Shown here one piece after another: positions 25,910-33,031 of a stretch of 64,000 nt of DNA. The notes beneath the pieces were generated by a model. That model was given only the letters and a program-made list of their open reading frames with translations, was not told the origin of the DNA and made no database searches. Source of the stretch: Erysipelotrichaceae bacterium. GTDB lineage: Bacteria > Bacillota_I > Bacilli_A > Erysipelotrichales > Erysipelotrichaceae. The position numbers and the translations under genes were made by a program. Every line of letters begins with the position of its first letter. The stretch's first letter is position 1. The DNA lies in the NCBI GenBank assembly GCA_017431225.1, contig JAFRLM010000005.1, forward strand, positions 1-64,000, read 5' to 3'.

Positions 25910-27773
25910 TCACTAGATCTCCTCTCTTTAAGTATACCGCCAGGACCTGCAGGTCGCTGGGGTTGATACCGGAAATACGGGCTGCCTGGCCCAGTGTTGC
26001 CGGTTTGATCTGATTCAGTTTCTGTCTGGCCTCCAGACGCAGGTTATCGACTTTCATATAATCGATATTCTGCGGCAGGCGTTTCTTTTCAAGGCGGATC
26101 ATCCGTTCCGCTCCGCGTTTGGCCTTATTGATGTAGCCTTCATATTTCAGTGAGATCTCGACCTCGTCGATCACTCCCTTGTCTTTTTCCACACCTAGCT
26201 TTTTCAGAAGCCAGGCAAGAGATACTTTCGGACGTTTGACAAGATCATAAAGGGAATAGGTTCCTTTATTGTCATCATAGCCCAGTTCCGTCAGATAGGT
26301 GCTGAGTTCCTCATCGCTCTTGATCTTCATTTCCGGAAGTTCTGCGATCAGATCATCGATCTCTTTCTGACGGGACAGATAACGCTCGTAACGCTCCTTT
26401 GAGACAGAACCATATTGATAACCATAGGCAAGCAGACGTTCTTCCGCATTGTCATGACGCAGCAGCAGGCGGTATTCCGCCCTTGAAGTCAGCAGACGGT
26501 AGGGCTCATTAGTGCCTTTGGTGATCAGATCGTCGATCATGACACCGATATATGCCTCGTCGCGGCGGAGGACGAACGGTTCGCGTCCTTCCAGCTTGCA
26601 CTGGGCATTGATGCCGGCCATCTTTCCGAGTCCGGCTGCCTCCTCGTATCCGGAAGTGCCCAGGATCTGTCCGGCAATGAACAGGTTTTCGATCTTCTTT
26701 GATTCCAGGTTGATCTTGAATTCCAGAGGATCGATCGCATCGTACTCGATCGCGTATGCGTATTTGACGATCTCCGCGTTTTCCAGTCCGATCAGGGAAT
26801 GGACCATCTTCTCCTGCACATCACGTGGCATCGAGGAAGAGAATCCCTGAATATAGGTCGTATCCAGTGACAGGCTCTCCGGTTCCAGGAACAGCTGATG
26901 CCGGGGTTTGTCACTGAAACGGACGACTTTATCCTCGATCGACGGGCAGTAACGCGGGCCGATACCTTTGACAACACCGCTGTACATCGACGAGCGGTTC
27001 AGATTTTCATGTATGATCTTCAGTGTTTCCGGGGTCGTATAGGTCAGATAGCAGGGGACCTGCTCCTCATAAGGACGGATCTTTTCGGTTTCGGTAGAGA
27101 AACTGACAAATTCCCTGGTTCCGAGCTCAAGCTTCGTTTTCGAGAAGTCGATCGAAGCCGTGCGGATACGCGGAGGTGTGCCGGTCTTTAAGCGGAACAG
27201 ACGCAGACCGAGATTGCGGAGCGACTCCGACAGATTGCGGGTCGTATGATCGCCGTCCGGCCCTTCACTGCGCACTTCACTTGAGATCATGACAGTGGAA
27301 TCCATGTAAGTCCCGGTCGTCAGGATCAGGACCTTGCTGAGGTAGGTGTCTCCGGAAAGCAGGCGGACGCCTTTGGCTTTTCCGTTTTCCACAAGAACTT
27401 CTTCTACAGTATCTTCGACTGTATCGAGGTTCTCGGTCGAAAGGCAGATCTCCTTCATTCTCGCGCTGTAAGCGAGCTTATCGCTCTGCACGCGCAGACA
27501 CTGGACTCCCGGACCTTTCGCGGTATTCAGCATCTTGAACTGCAGCGCTGTTTCGTCCGCGACTTTCGGCATGATGCCGCCAAGCGCGTCGATCTCGCGG
27601 ACAACGACACCTTTTGCCGGACCTCCGACCGAAGGGTTACACGGCATTTTTGCTATATGTTCAATATTGATCGTTAAAAGAGCCGTTTTGTAACCGACCT
27701 TGGCAAGGTGATAAGCGGCTTCAACACCGGCATGACCGGCACCGACTACGATCGCATCATAATACTTTTCCAT
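25899..27773 (-). CDS. mnmG: tRNA uridine 5-carboxymethylaminomethyl modification enzyme MnmG (GidA)
   Basis: The FAD-binding partner of MnmE in modifying the wobble uridine of tRNAs. The 624 residues show the N-terminal dinucleotide fold VVGAGHAGVEAA (about 9-20), MPCNPSVGGPAKG, QCLRVQSDK and LKTGTPPRI, and the C-terminal helical region KKRLPQNIDY. mnmE is not in this window, although it normally lies directly upstream. The start is supported by AGGTAGC before the ATG. Confidence 0.95.
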   Translation of the reverse strand: MEKYYDAIVVGAGHAGVEAAYHLAKVGYKTALLTINIEHIAKMPCNPSVGGPAKGVVVREIDALGGIMPKVADETALQFKMLNTAKGPGVQCLRVQSDKLAYSARMKEICLSTENLDTVEDTVEEVLVENGKAKGVRLLSGDTYLSKVLILTTGTYMDSTVMISSEVRSEGPDGDHTTRNLSESLRNLGLRLFRLKTGTPPRIRTASIDFSKTKLELGTREFVSFSTETEKIRPYEEQVPCYLTYTTPETLKIIHENLNRSSMYSGVVKGIGPRYCPSIEDKVVRFSDKPRHQLFLEPESLSLDTTYIQGFSSSMPRDVQEKMVHSLIGLENAEIVKYAYAIEYDAIDPLEFKINLESKKIENLFIAGQILGTSGYEEAAGLGKMAGINAQCKLEGREPFVLRRDEAYIGVMIDDLITKGTNEPYRLLTSRAEYRLLLRHDNAEERLLAYGYQYGSVSKERYERYLSRQKEIDDLIAELPEMKIKSDEELSTYLTELGYDDNKGTYSLYDLVKRPKVSLAWLLKKLGVEKDKGVIDEVEISLKYEGYINKAKRGAERMIRLEKKRLPQNIDYMKVDNLRLEARQKLNQIKPATLGQAARISGINPSDLQVLAVYLKRGDLVNEL

Positions 27774-27810
27774 GCTACCTATTATATTACACTACACCTG
27801 TCAGAAGTTT

Positions 27811-27834
27811 AAAAAAGTCCCTTGCTTACGGGAC
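27811..27834 (-). terminator. Terminator after the MarR gene
   Basis: A GTCCC/GGGAC stem with an 8-base loop, followed on the minus strand by six T. It separates the MarR gene from mnmG. Confidence 0.75.
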
Positions 27835-27855
27835 AATTTTACTGATTATATGGTC

Positions 27856-28278
27856 TTAATCCAAAGACTTGCGGATAGTCGTCAGCAGTTTGATGAATTT
27901 CTTAACTTCTTTTTTCTCAAGATCTTTCAGAAGTTCATCTTCCACCTTTTCCAGCTGCTCTTCGGCATAGCCGGCAAGCTTGGCTCCTTTGTCTGTTAAT
28001 TCCACGTGGCGGATCTTTTTGTTGGTCTCATCAGCAAACGTATTTACAATATCCTTCTGGGACAATCTCTTCACGATTCCGACAACGGTCGGCTGAGCAA
28101 CATGGAGCTCCTTCTCGATCTCCTTCATCGTCATCTCACCGCGTTTTGATTTTGCAAGCAGATTCATGACGTTGATCTGGGTAAAGGTAAGGCCTTCCTC
28201 CTTTACGATGTTGTTGGAGAACTTTTCCAGCCCATCATTGATCTGCTTCAGCAGAATCATGCAACTTTCATCCTTCAT
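27856..28278 (-). CDS. MarR-family transcriptional regulator
   Basis: 140 residues with the MarR winged-helix layout: helical N-terminus (ILLKQINDGLEKFSNNIV), QINVMNLLAKSKRGEMTMKEIEKELHV, recognition helix AQPTVVGIVKRLSQKDIV, wing FADETNKKIRHVELTDKGAKL, and a long C-terminal helix. It would bind DNA as a dimer and respond to an unknown ligand. It faces a hemolysin-III gene, and TTGTA/TACAA inverted repeats lie at its own leader, in the shared intergenic region and over the start of the hemolysin-III gene, which suggests autoregulation and control of that gene. Confidence 0.9.
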   Translation of the reverse strand: MKDESCMILLKQINDGLEKFSNNIVKEEGLTFTQINVMNLLAKSKRGEMTMKEIEKELHVAQPTVVGIVKRLSQKDIVNTFADETNKKIRHVELTDKGAKLAGYAEEQLEKVEDELLKDLEKKEVKKFIKLLTTIRKSLD

Positions 28279-28286
28279 TTGTACAA
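28279..28286. promoter_or_regulatory. TTGTACAA palindrome at the MarR ribosome site
   Basis: An 8-bp palindrome directly upstream of the MarR ATG, between the start and its GGGGG ribosome site. It shares the TTGTA/TACAA half-sites of the two other repeats in this intergenic region, so it is a candidate autoregulatory site. Confidence 0.4.
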
Positions 28287-28341
28287 CCCCCTAGTAATAG
28301 CATAATATCATTTTAGAGTGCAATTTTACAGCAGTAATCTG

Positions 28342-28357
28342 TTGTATTTTTATACAA
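28342..28357. promoter_or_regulatory. TTGTAT-N4-ATACAA operator candidate
   Basis: A perfect inverted repeat in the middle of the MarR/hemolysin-III intergenic region, size and symmetry typical of MarR dimer sites. It lies close to a plus-strand TATAAT (28380-28385) and behind a minus-strand promoter for MarR (TTACTG and TAAAAT, 16-base spacer). Confidence 0.5.
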
Positions 28358-28460
28358 TCTTGCGGATTTGAAACACCATTATAATAATTGCGTGCTATTT
28401 ATATCTGTACATATCGGGCCGAATGACCAAACGCAAGTTAACACACCTAAAAGAAAAGTC

Positions 28461-28485
28461 TACAATGTAGTTGTATGAGTACAAC
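28461..28485. promoter_or_regulatory. Overlapping TTGTA/TACAA repeats at the hemolysin-III start
   Basis: TACAA-N5-TTGTA (28461-28475) and GTTGTA-TGAG-TACAAC (28470-28485) overlap and share their centre with the start codon at 28475. They match the half-sites seen elsewhere in this region and could let the MarR protein block initiation. Confidence 0.45.
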
Positions 28486-29137
28486 ACACCAGATCAGAAG
28501 AACGATCCGTGTTCCGGATTACACACTCGGAGAAGAGCTTTTCAACGCGATCTCACACGGGATCGGCGCTGCGCTCTCGATCGCCGGAATGGTCCTGATG
28601 ATCATAAAGGCAAAGGGTCCGCTGGCCATTACTTCCGTAACGCTTTTTGGTGCGGCCGCGATCCTGACCTATACGATCTCCTGTATCTATCATTCACTCT
28701 CACCGCGTCTTAAAGGCAAGAAGGTCCTCCGGGTGATCGATCACTGCAATGTCTATCTTCTTGTCACCTGCACCTATATCCCCGCCGCACTGCTGGGTGT
28801 CCGGGGCGCGCTTGGCTGGGTGCTCTTCGGGCTTGTGTGCGCTGTCTCGGTCACAGGGATCACCTTAACTGCCATCAATATCGACCGTTACACGGTCGCT
28901 GCTGTTCTCTGCCATCTGCTAAACGGCTGGTCGATCCTCTTTGGTCTGCGGCAGCTGGTAGCTACCGGCGGTGTTAGCGGGACGATGTTCCTGTTTCTGG
29001 GCGGGGTCGCTTATTCCCTGGGGGCGGCGATCTACGGGATCGGAAGAAAAAGACGCTATATGCACAGCGTCTTCCATCTGTTCTGTATGCTGGGAACTTT
29101 CCTCCACTTCTGGGGGGTCTACCATTACTTCCTGTAG
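28475..29137 (+). CDS. Hemolysin III-family (PAQR) membrane protein
   Basis: 220 residues with seven membrane segments. The YqfA/hemolysin III signature is present: EELFNAISHGIGAALSIAGM near residue 20-39, SCIYHSL near 71, and IDHCNVYLLVTCTYIP near 90, with the metal-site histidines of the PAQR fold; the last motif HSVFHLFCMLGTFLHFWGV lies at the end. The family's true activity in bacteria is unclear; hemolysis is historical. It is transcribed away from the MarR gene. No Shine-Dalgarno site is evident because operator-like repeats occupy the start region. Confidence 0.85.
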   Translation: MSTTHQIRRTIRVPDYTLGEELFNAISHGIGAALSIAGMVLMIIKAKGPLAITSVTLFGAAAILTYTISCIYHSLSPRLKGKKVLRVIDHCNVYLLVTCTYIPAALLGVRGALGWVLFGLVCAVSVTGITLTAINIDRYTVAAVLCHLLNGWSILFGLRQLVATGGVSGTMFLFLGGVAYSLGAAIYGIGRKRRYMHSVFHLFCMLGTFLHFWGVYHYFL

Positions 29138-29160
29138 GAGCTCTGCTCCTTTTCTTTTTT
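29136..29160 (+). terminator. Terminator after the hemolysin-III gene
   Basis: AGGAGC-TCT-GCTCCT stem followed by TTTTCTTTTTT. It overlaps the stop codons of both convergent genes. Confidence 0.85.
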
Positions 29161-29497
29161 ACAGGAAATCCTCCGAAAGGGCGGTGTGGATCGATTTCAT
29201 TGCTTCATAGCGTTCGTCGAGATAACGATACTCTTCTTCCAGAAGGTCCTGATAGATCTCGAGAAGAGATTCGTAAAGCGGAAACAGTTTGAAATCTCCG
29301 GCAAGGATATAGAGACCCTTTAGAGCATCTTTTGCCATCTCGAAATCGTTGTTGTCGAGATACTCTTTCAGCTGAACGAAAAACTCGTCCTGCAGATAGA
29401 AGCGCAGGGCTTTGTCATATGCTTCCAGTGTGCTGAATTCGTTCAGCACCAATCCGGTGTTGATCTTATTTCTTTGGTATTTATCCATTTTAGTCAC
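29159..29497 (-). CDS. Hpt-like helical protein without the phospho-histidine
   Basis: 112 residues, all helical. The segment around residues 36-90, FFVQLKEYLDNNDFEMAKD followed by ALKGLYILAGDFKLFPLYES, has the spacing of a histidine-phosphotransfer domain (AHxLKG...LG...L...E). The position of the active histidine is Asp57 (KDALKG), so phosphotransfer is not expected. It may be a decoy, adaptor or just a four-helix relative; no two-component genes are near. It is the last gene of the long dnaX-recR operon, 5 bases after the MBL gene. Confidence 0.55.
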   Translation of the reverse strand: MTKMDKYQRNKINTGLVLNEFSTLEAYDKALRFYLQDEFFVQLKEYLDNNDFEMAKDALKGLYILAGDFKLFPLYESLLEIYQDLLEEEYRYLDERYEAMKSIHTALSEDFL

Positions 29498-29502
29498 TTC
29501 TT

Positions 29503-30183
29503 TCAGTCAAGCAGGAAACCGGCGTGTCCGGTTTTTACTCTTCGTATTTTATTTCCGTGCAGTTCAAGTGTCTCTCCGCTGTATTTCCCGGCGAGGACTT
29601 CGGCTGCTTCTTTTCTTAGCGGCTCAAGAATATCGTTTTTCAGCGGGCATTCTCCGTGGCAGGGGAAGATCAGATCGAATTCCTCTTTGCGTTTTTCAAG
29701 ACGCCCGATGCTTTTGATATAGGCCTGCATATTGCGGTAGGGACCGAACATGTAGATATCACCGGTCTGGACCGGATCACCGCTGAAAAGGAAATGATAC
29801 TTACTGTCAAGGACAGCTACGCTTCCGCAGGTGTGTCCGGGAGTATGAATGATCTCCAGTCTACGGTCTCCGAGGTCGATGACTTCACCGTCCCAGAGAG
29901 CTTCCGCATTCTGCAGAGGCATCTGGTGATAATACTGCGCAAAGTCCGCCGGATGCATATAGAAGGTGTTGAAATCCTTATTGCCGGCGATATGGTCTCT
30001 GTCAGCGTGTGTGTTGATGACTCTCAGCGGCAGTTCCGTCAGCTTTTCAGCGATCTCTCTGGCGTTTCCGATCACGCCAGTATCGATCAGTACGGCTTCC
30101 TTTTCGCCGCAGAGCAGGAACCAGCGGACAAAGTCCTCATCGATCTGCCAGGTGTCTTTGTTGATCCGGATCACATTCGTCAT
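29503..30183 (-). CDS. Metallo-beta-lactamase-fold hydrolase
   Basis: 226 residues of one MBL domain. Metal ligands are visible in NTHADRDHIAGN (the HxDxDH form of the motif), the HTPGHTCGSVAV histidine, the Asp in LFSGDPVQTGD and the final histidine in IFPCHGE. It has a short N-terminal strand region, VIRINKDTWQIDEDFVRWFL, so it is a full-length small hydrolase (glyoxalase II-like or related) with unknown substrate. It overlaps the upstream PUA/EVE-like gene by four bases and belongs to the dnaX-recR operon. Confidence 0.85.
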   Translation of the reverse strand: MTNVIRINKDTWQIDEDFVRWFLLCGEKEAVLIDTGVIGNAREIAEKLTELPLRVINTHADRDHIAGNKDFNTFYMHPADFAQYYHQMPLQNAEALWDGEVIDLGDRRLEIIHTPGHTCGSVAVLDSKYHFLFSGDPVQTGDIYMFGPYRNMQAYIKSIGRLEKRKEEFDLIFPCHGECPLKNDILEPLRKEAAEVLAGKYSGETLELHGNKIRRVKTGHAGFLLD

Positions 30184-31007
30184 AAATCTTCACATTCCTT
30201 ATCGTATAAACGGTATTCCGGTTCAAAATCCAGTTTTTCCTGATACAGCGCCCGCTGGCCGAGCCAGAAACGACGGTCTATACGGCGGTCTTTCGGGAAA
30301 AGGATCTCAGTTTTCCGGTCAACAGAGCACAGGATCGTATGCTGCGGATCGAGGAAAAGATAATCGGGGTGCTGTTTTTGATAGCTTCTTGCGCGACGCT
30401 GCAGGATCTGCAGCTCGTTTGCCGGAAGCGGAAGGTCGCCGACGCTTTCGGCAGCCTCTCTGAGAGTGTATCGGCGGATCTCTTTTTCGATCACTTCCGA
30501 TGCGTTTTCCCGGCTGCTCCAGAAGTCCAGCCGGTCTTTGGCATAGTGCAGGATCTTCAGAGGAACATCCTTATCAAGATAAATATAGCTTTCTGTTCGC
30601 GGGGAGATCTCCATGCCGCATTCGGAAAGATAGATCGGCATCTGCAGAAAGAGAACATCCTGCAGATAGATCGACGAGATCCGTTCCGGTAAAAGATGGT
30701 CTTTATGCGACCGCTTTAATGCGCTGAAAAACTCTTCTTTGTTCGAATAACCGTTCTCTTCTTTATATCTGCGCCACATATGCTGCGGACTGGCGACCGT
30801 GAAACCGGCACACCGTCCGAATCCGATAATCCCTTTTTCTCCTTTTTTCCGGTATTCCCTGTCTTTACTCAGGAAAAACAGCAGATCACCGACGGCGAAA
30901 TCCGAAAAGTTCGTATTTGTGGATAATCTCCAGAAGTTCAGTGTCGGACAACGTTCCACACGTGTCTTCTTCAGCATTTGGGCATCCGTGATATAGGCTA
31001 TGCTCAT
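30180..31007 (-). CDS. Protein with a PUA/EVE-like N-terminal domain, function unknown
   Basis: 275 residues. The N-terminal 100 residues have the pattern of PUA/EVE/ASCH-type domains: LNFWRLSTNTNF, then FAVGDLLFFLSK, then KGIIGFGRCAGF. Such domains often bind modified bases or RNA. The rest is helical and charged, with FLQMPIYLSECGMEIS and a conserved-looking ILQRRARSYQKQHPDYLF region; I see no nuclease motif. The assignment rests on pattern only. The start overlaps the stop of the CARF-nuclease gene by four bases and its end overlaps the MBL gene, so translation is coupled to both. Confidence 0.5.
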   Translation of the reverse strand: MSIAYITDAQMLKKTRVERCPTLNFWRLSTNTNFSDFAVGDLLFFLSKDREYRKKGEKGIIGFGRCAGFTVASPQHMWRRYKEENGYSNKEEFFSALKRSHKDHLLPERISSIYLQDVLFLQMPIYLSECGMEISPRTESYIYLDKDVPLKILHYAKDRLDFWSSRENASEVIEKEIRRYTLREAAESVGDLPLPANELQILQRRARSYQKQHPDYLFLDPQHTILCSVDRKTEILFPKDRRIDRRFWLGQRALYQEKLDFEPEYRLYDKECEDL

Positions 31008-32152
31008 GACCGGACCTCCTCGTATTCAAACTTTCCGCAAGCGGTATCCAGAAGTGCCTTGGCGCAGCCTTCTTTCAGGAGACTGCGGTCAATAACAGCG
31101 ATCCCCAGCTCTCTGGCCTTGGTATATATGCTCGGATTGCGGCGGTCAAGCTCCTCGGCGGTGCATACCGCTGCTGAAGACAGCTTATTTCCGAACAGAG
31201 TGCTGTGCAGTTTTACTTCATACAGAGCCGAGCTGTCAACTTTGTTGGATTTGCAACTAATAAAGATCAGCTGGTTATCTCTCAAAGCCAGCAAATCCAG
31301 CTCGCAGGTGACCGGGTAGGGGGTCTTTCGGCGTGAAGAGAAGTCGATCACGACACTCATCATCACATCATCAAACATTTCGCTCTCTTTCAGCCGGATA
31401 TACAAATACGATTCCAGCCAGGACCCGACGACCTCAAAGAGCTGTTTTACTTCTTTTGATCGGTACGAAAAGCTTCTTCCTTCGATCGTAAACAGCTTCA
31501 GATCACGCATTTTGCGTGTCAATTCGTAATTTTTGATCTTTTTTACCGCTTCTTCGCTGATCTCGACGGATTTTCCGTCGAATTTGCCTACCATCGAGTT
31601 CACGGAGTTTACGTAGCTCACAAAACGGTCGTATTCATCCAGGTTCATCTCGACAGCTCTGCAGATCAGTTCACAGTGTTCCTTATTATTCAGGTCCGGG
31701 GCGTTATGGATGTGCTTCTGTATGATGCCGCCGCCAAGAAAAACGATATCTTCTATCGTTAACAGCGGGTAGGGATAGTGCATCGATTTACGAGCTCGGT
31801 AGTTTTTAACGGTATTTTCCTCGCTATCAAAATAAAATATTGGATTTTGATATCGATTGGCGAGTTCAAATAATCGTAACAGGATATAGCGCGATCCGGT
31901 CATATCAACGATCGCTGACGGATATTTCTTAAACCAGTCCTCCAGTTCCGATTCTTCGTCTAATAAAAGAAAAGAACAGTTGGTTCCGTTGCGTCCCAGG
32001 AATTCGCGGCAGATACTGATCGCTTTTTCGCTGCGTTCCACATGAGAAAAGTAGAAAACGTGGTCCGCGTTCACAGTGATCGGCACGATCACGTTATCAA
32101 GCATCTTATCTTCTTCGAATACTTTAAATACATCGGTCTGTTCTTCAGTCAT
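31004..32152 (-). CDS. Card1/Can2-like CARF-domain nuclease (DUF1887 family)
   Basis: 382 residues. An N-terminal Rossmann-like CARF domain (about 18-120) includes AIVDMTGSRYILLRLFELAN (80-99), the place of the ligand-binding TGG-type motif. A linker with LLTIEDIVFLGGGIIQKH (130-147) is typical of DUF1887. The C-terminal PD-(D/E)xK nuclease domain shows SWLESYLYIRL (Glu247), CELDLLAL (Glu284, Asp286) and FISCKSNK (Lys301), then LYEVKLHSTLFG. The acidic residue expected two before the lysine is Ser299 here, so cleavage activity may be altered. Known relatives are triggered by cyclic oligoadenylates in type III CRISPR; no cas gene is near. It overlaps recR by eight bases. Confidence 0.85.
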   Translation of the reverse strand: MTEEQTDVFKVFEEDKMLDNVIVPITVNADHVFYFSHVERSEKAISICREFLGRNGTNCSFLLLDEESELEDWFKKYPSAIVDMTGSRYILLRLFELANRYQNPIFYFDSEENTVKNYRARKSMHYPYPLLTIEDIVFLGGGIIQKHIHNAPDLNNKEHCELICRAVEMNLDEYDRFVSYVNSVNSMVGKFDGKSVEISEEAVKKIKNYELTRKMRDLKLFTIEGRSFSYRSKEVKQLFEVVGSWLESYLYIRLKESEMFDDVMMSVVIDFSSRRKTPYPVTCELDLLALRDNQLIFISCKSNKVDSSALYEVKLHSTLFGNKLSSAAVCTAEELDRRNPSIYTKARELGIAVIDRSLLKEGCAKALLDTACGKFEYEEVRS

Positions 32153-32738
32153 TTGTCATACCTTTTCGGTTGTTGAGTGCGTTTGTCAGTGTCCAGTCAT
32201 CCGCGTAGTCCAGAGATGCGCCCATCGGCAGACCCTGCGCCAGACGGGTCACCAGAACTCCTTTGTCTTTCAGGACTCTGTCGAGATACATCGCCGTCAT
32301 TTCACCTTCTACAGTGAAAGGTGTGGCTACGATCACTTCTTTTACTCCATCCAAACGCTTGAACAGGGAATCCAGATTCAGATCTTCAGGATAAATGCCC
32401 TTTGTCGAGGAAATTACCCCCTTCAGGATGTGATAAAGTCCATGATAACTGTCAGTCCGTTCGACCGCAACGGCGTCCTGATCATAGGAAACGACCATGA
32501 TCCGGCTCGGATCGCGCTCTTTTGAGGAGCAGAATTGGCATTTTTCCTCTGCTGTAAGAAAACCGCAGGTCGAACACGCATGCAGATCGTTTAGTCCGCG
32601 CAGCGCATCCGCTAAGGCATTTCGTTCCTCATCACTCATTTTCATCAGCGTGAATACGTAACGCTGGGCTGTTTTGGCACCGACTCCGGGCAGAACTTCC
32701 AGCAGTTTCGCGGTTTTTTCAAAACTATCCGGGAACAT
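32145..32738 (-). CDS. recR: Recombination protein RecR
   Basis: A ring-forming partner of RecF/RecO that helps load RecA at gaps. The 197 residues have the N-terminal HhH (LPGVGAKTAQRYVF), the four-cysteine zinc finger CSTCGFLTAEEKCQFC (about 55-70), and the Toprim domain (MVVSYDQDAVAVERT, ATPFTVEGEMTAMYL). It lies two bases after ybaB in the usual dnaX-ybaB-recR order. In Bacillus the next genes are different; here a CARF nuclease starts inside the recR end. Confidence 0.96.
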   Translation of the reverse strand: MFPDSFEKTAKLLEVLPGVGAKTAQRYVFTLMKMSDEERNALADALRGLNDLHACSTCGFLTAEEKCQFCSSKERDPSRIMVVSYDQDAVAVERTDSYHGLYHILKGVISSTKGIYPEDLNLDSLFKRLDGVKEVIVATPFTVEGEMTAMYLDRVLKDKGVLVTRLAQGLPMGASLDYADDWTLTNALNNRKGMTND

Positions 32739-32739
32739 A

Positions 32740-33027
32740 TCAGCCTTTCAACATCGAGCCGAAGGCGCTTGCCTGGGCATTGTTGATCTGTTTGACCGCA
32801 TCGTTGACAGCGATCACGATCAGATCCTGCAGCATTTCTTTATCTTCCACACTGATCACGGAGGGATCGATCTCAACACCGACGACTTCGTATTCTCCTG
32901 TCAGGGTGGCTTTTACCAGACCATTGGATGCGGTGCCGGTATATGTCTTCGCAGCGATCTCAGAACCCAGTTTTTCCATCTGAGCCTGCATTTCCTGCGC
33001 TTTTTTCATGATTTCGTTAATATCCAT
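32740..33027 (-). CDS. ybaB: Nucleoid-associated protein YbaB/EbfC
   Basis: A small DNA-binding protein of 95 residues with the family pattern: helical N-terminus MDINEIMKKAQEMQAQMEKL, strands ASNGLVKATLTGEYEVVGVEIDP-like, and a helical end QDLIVIAVNDAVKQIN. It forms tweezer-like dimers that bind DNA. It is five bases after dnaX and two before recR. Confidence 0.95.
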   Translation of the reverse strand: MDINEIMKKAQEMQAQMEKLGSEIAAKTYTGTASNGLVKATLTGEYEVVGVEIDPSVISVEDKEMLQDLIVIAVNDAVKQINNAQASAFGSMLKG

Positions 33028-33031
33028 CTGT

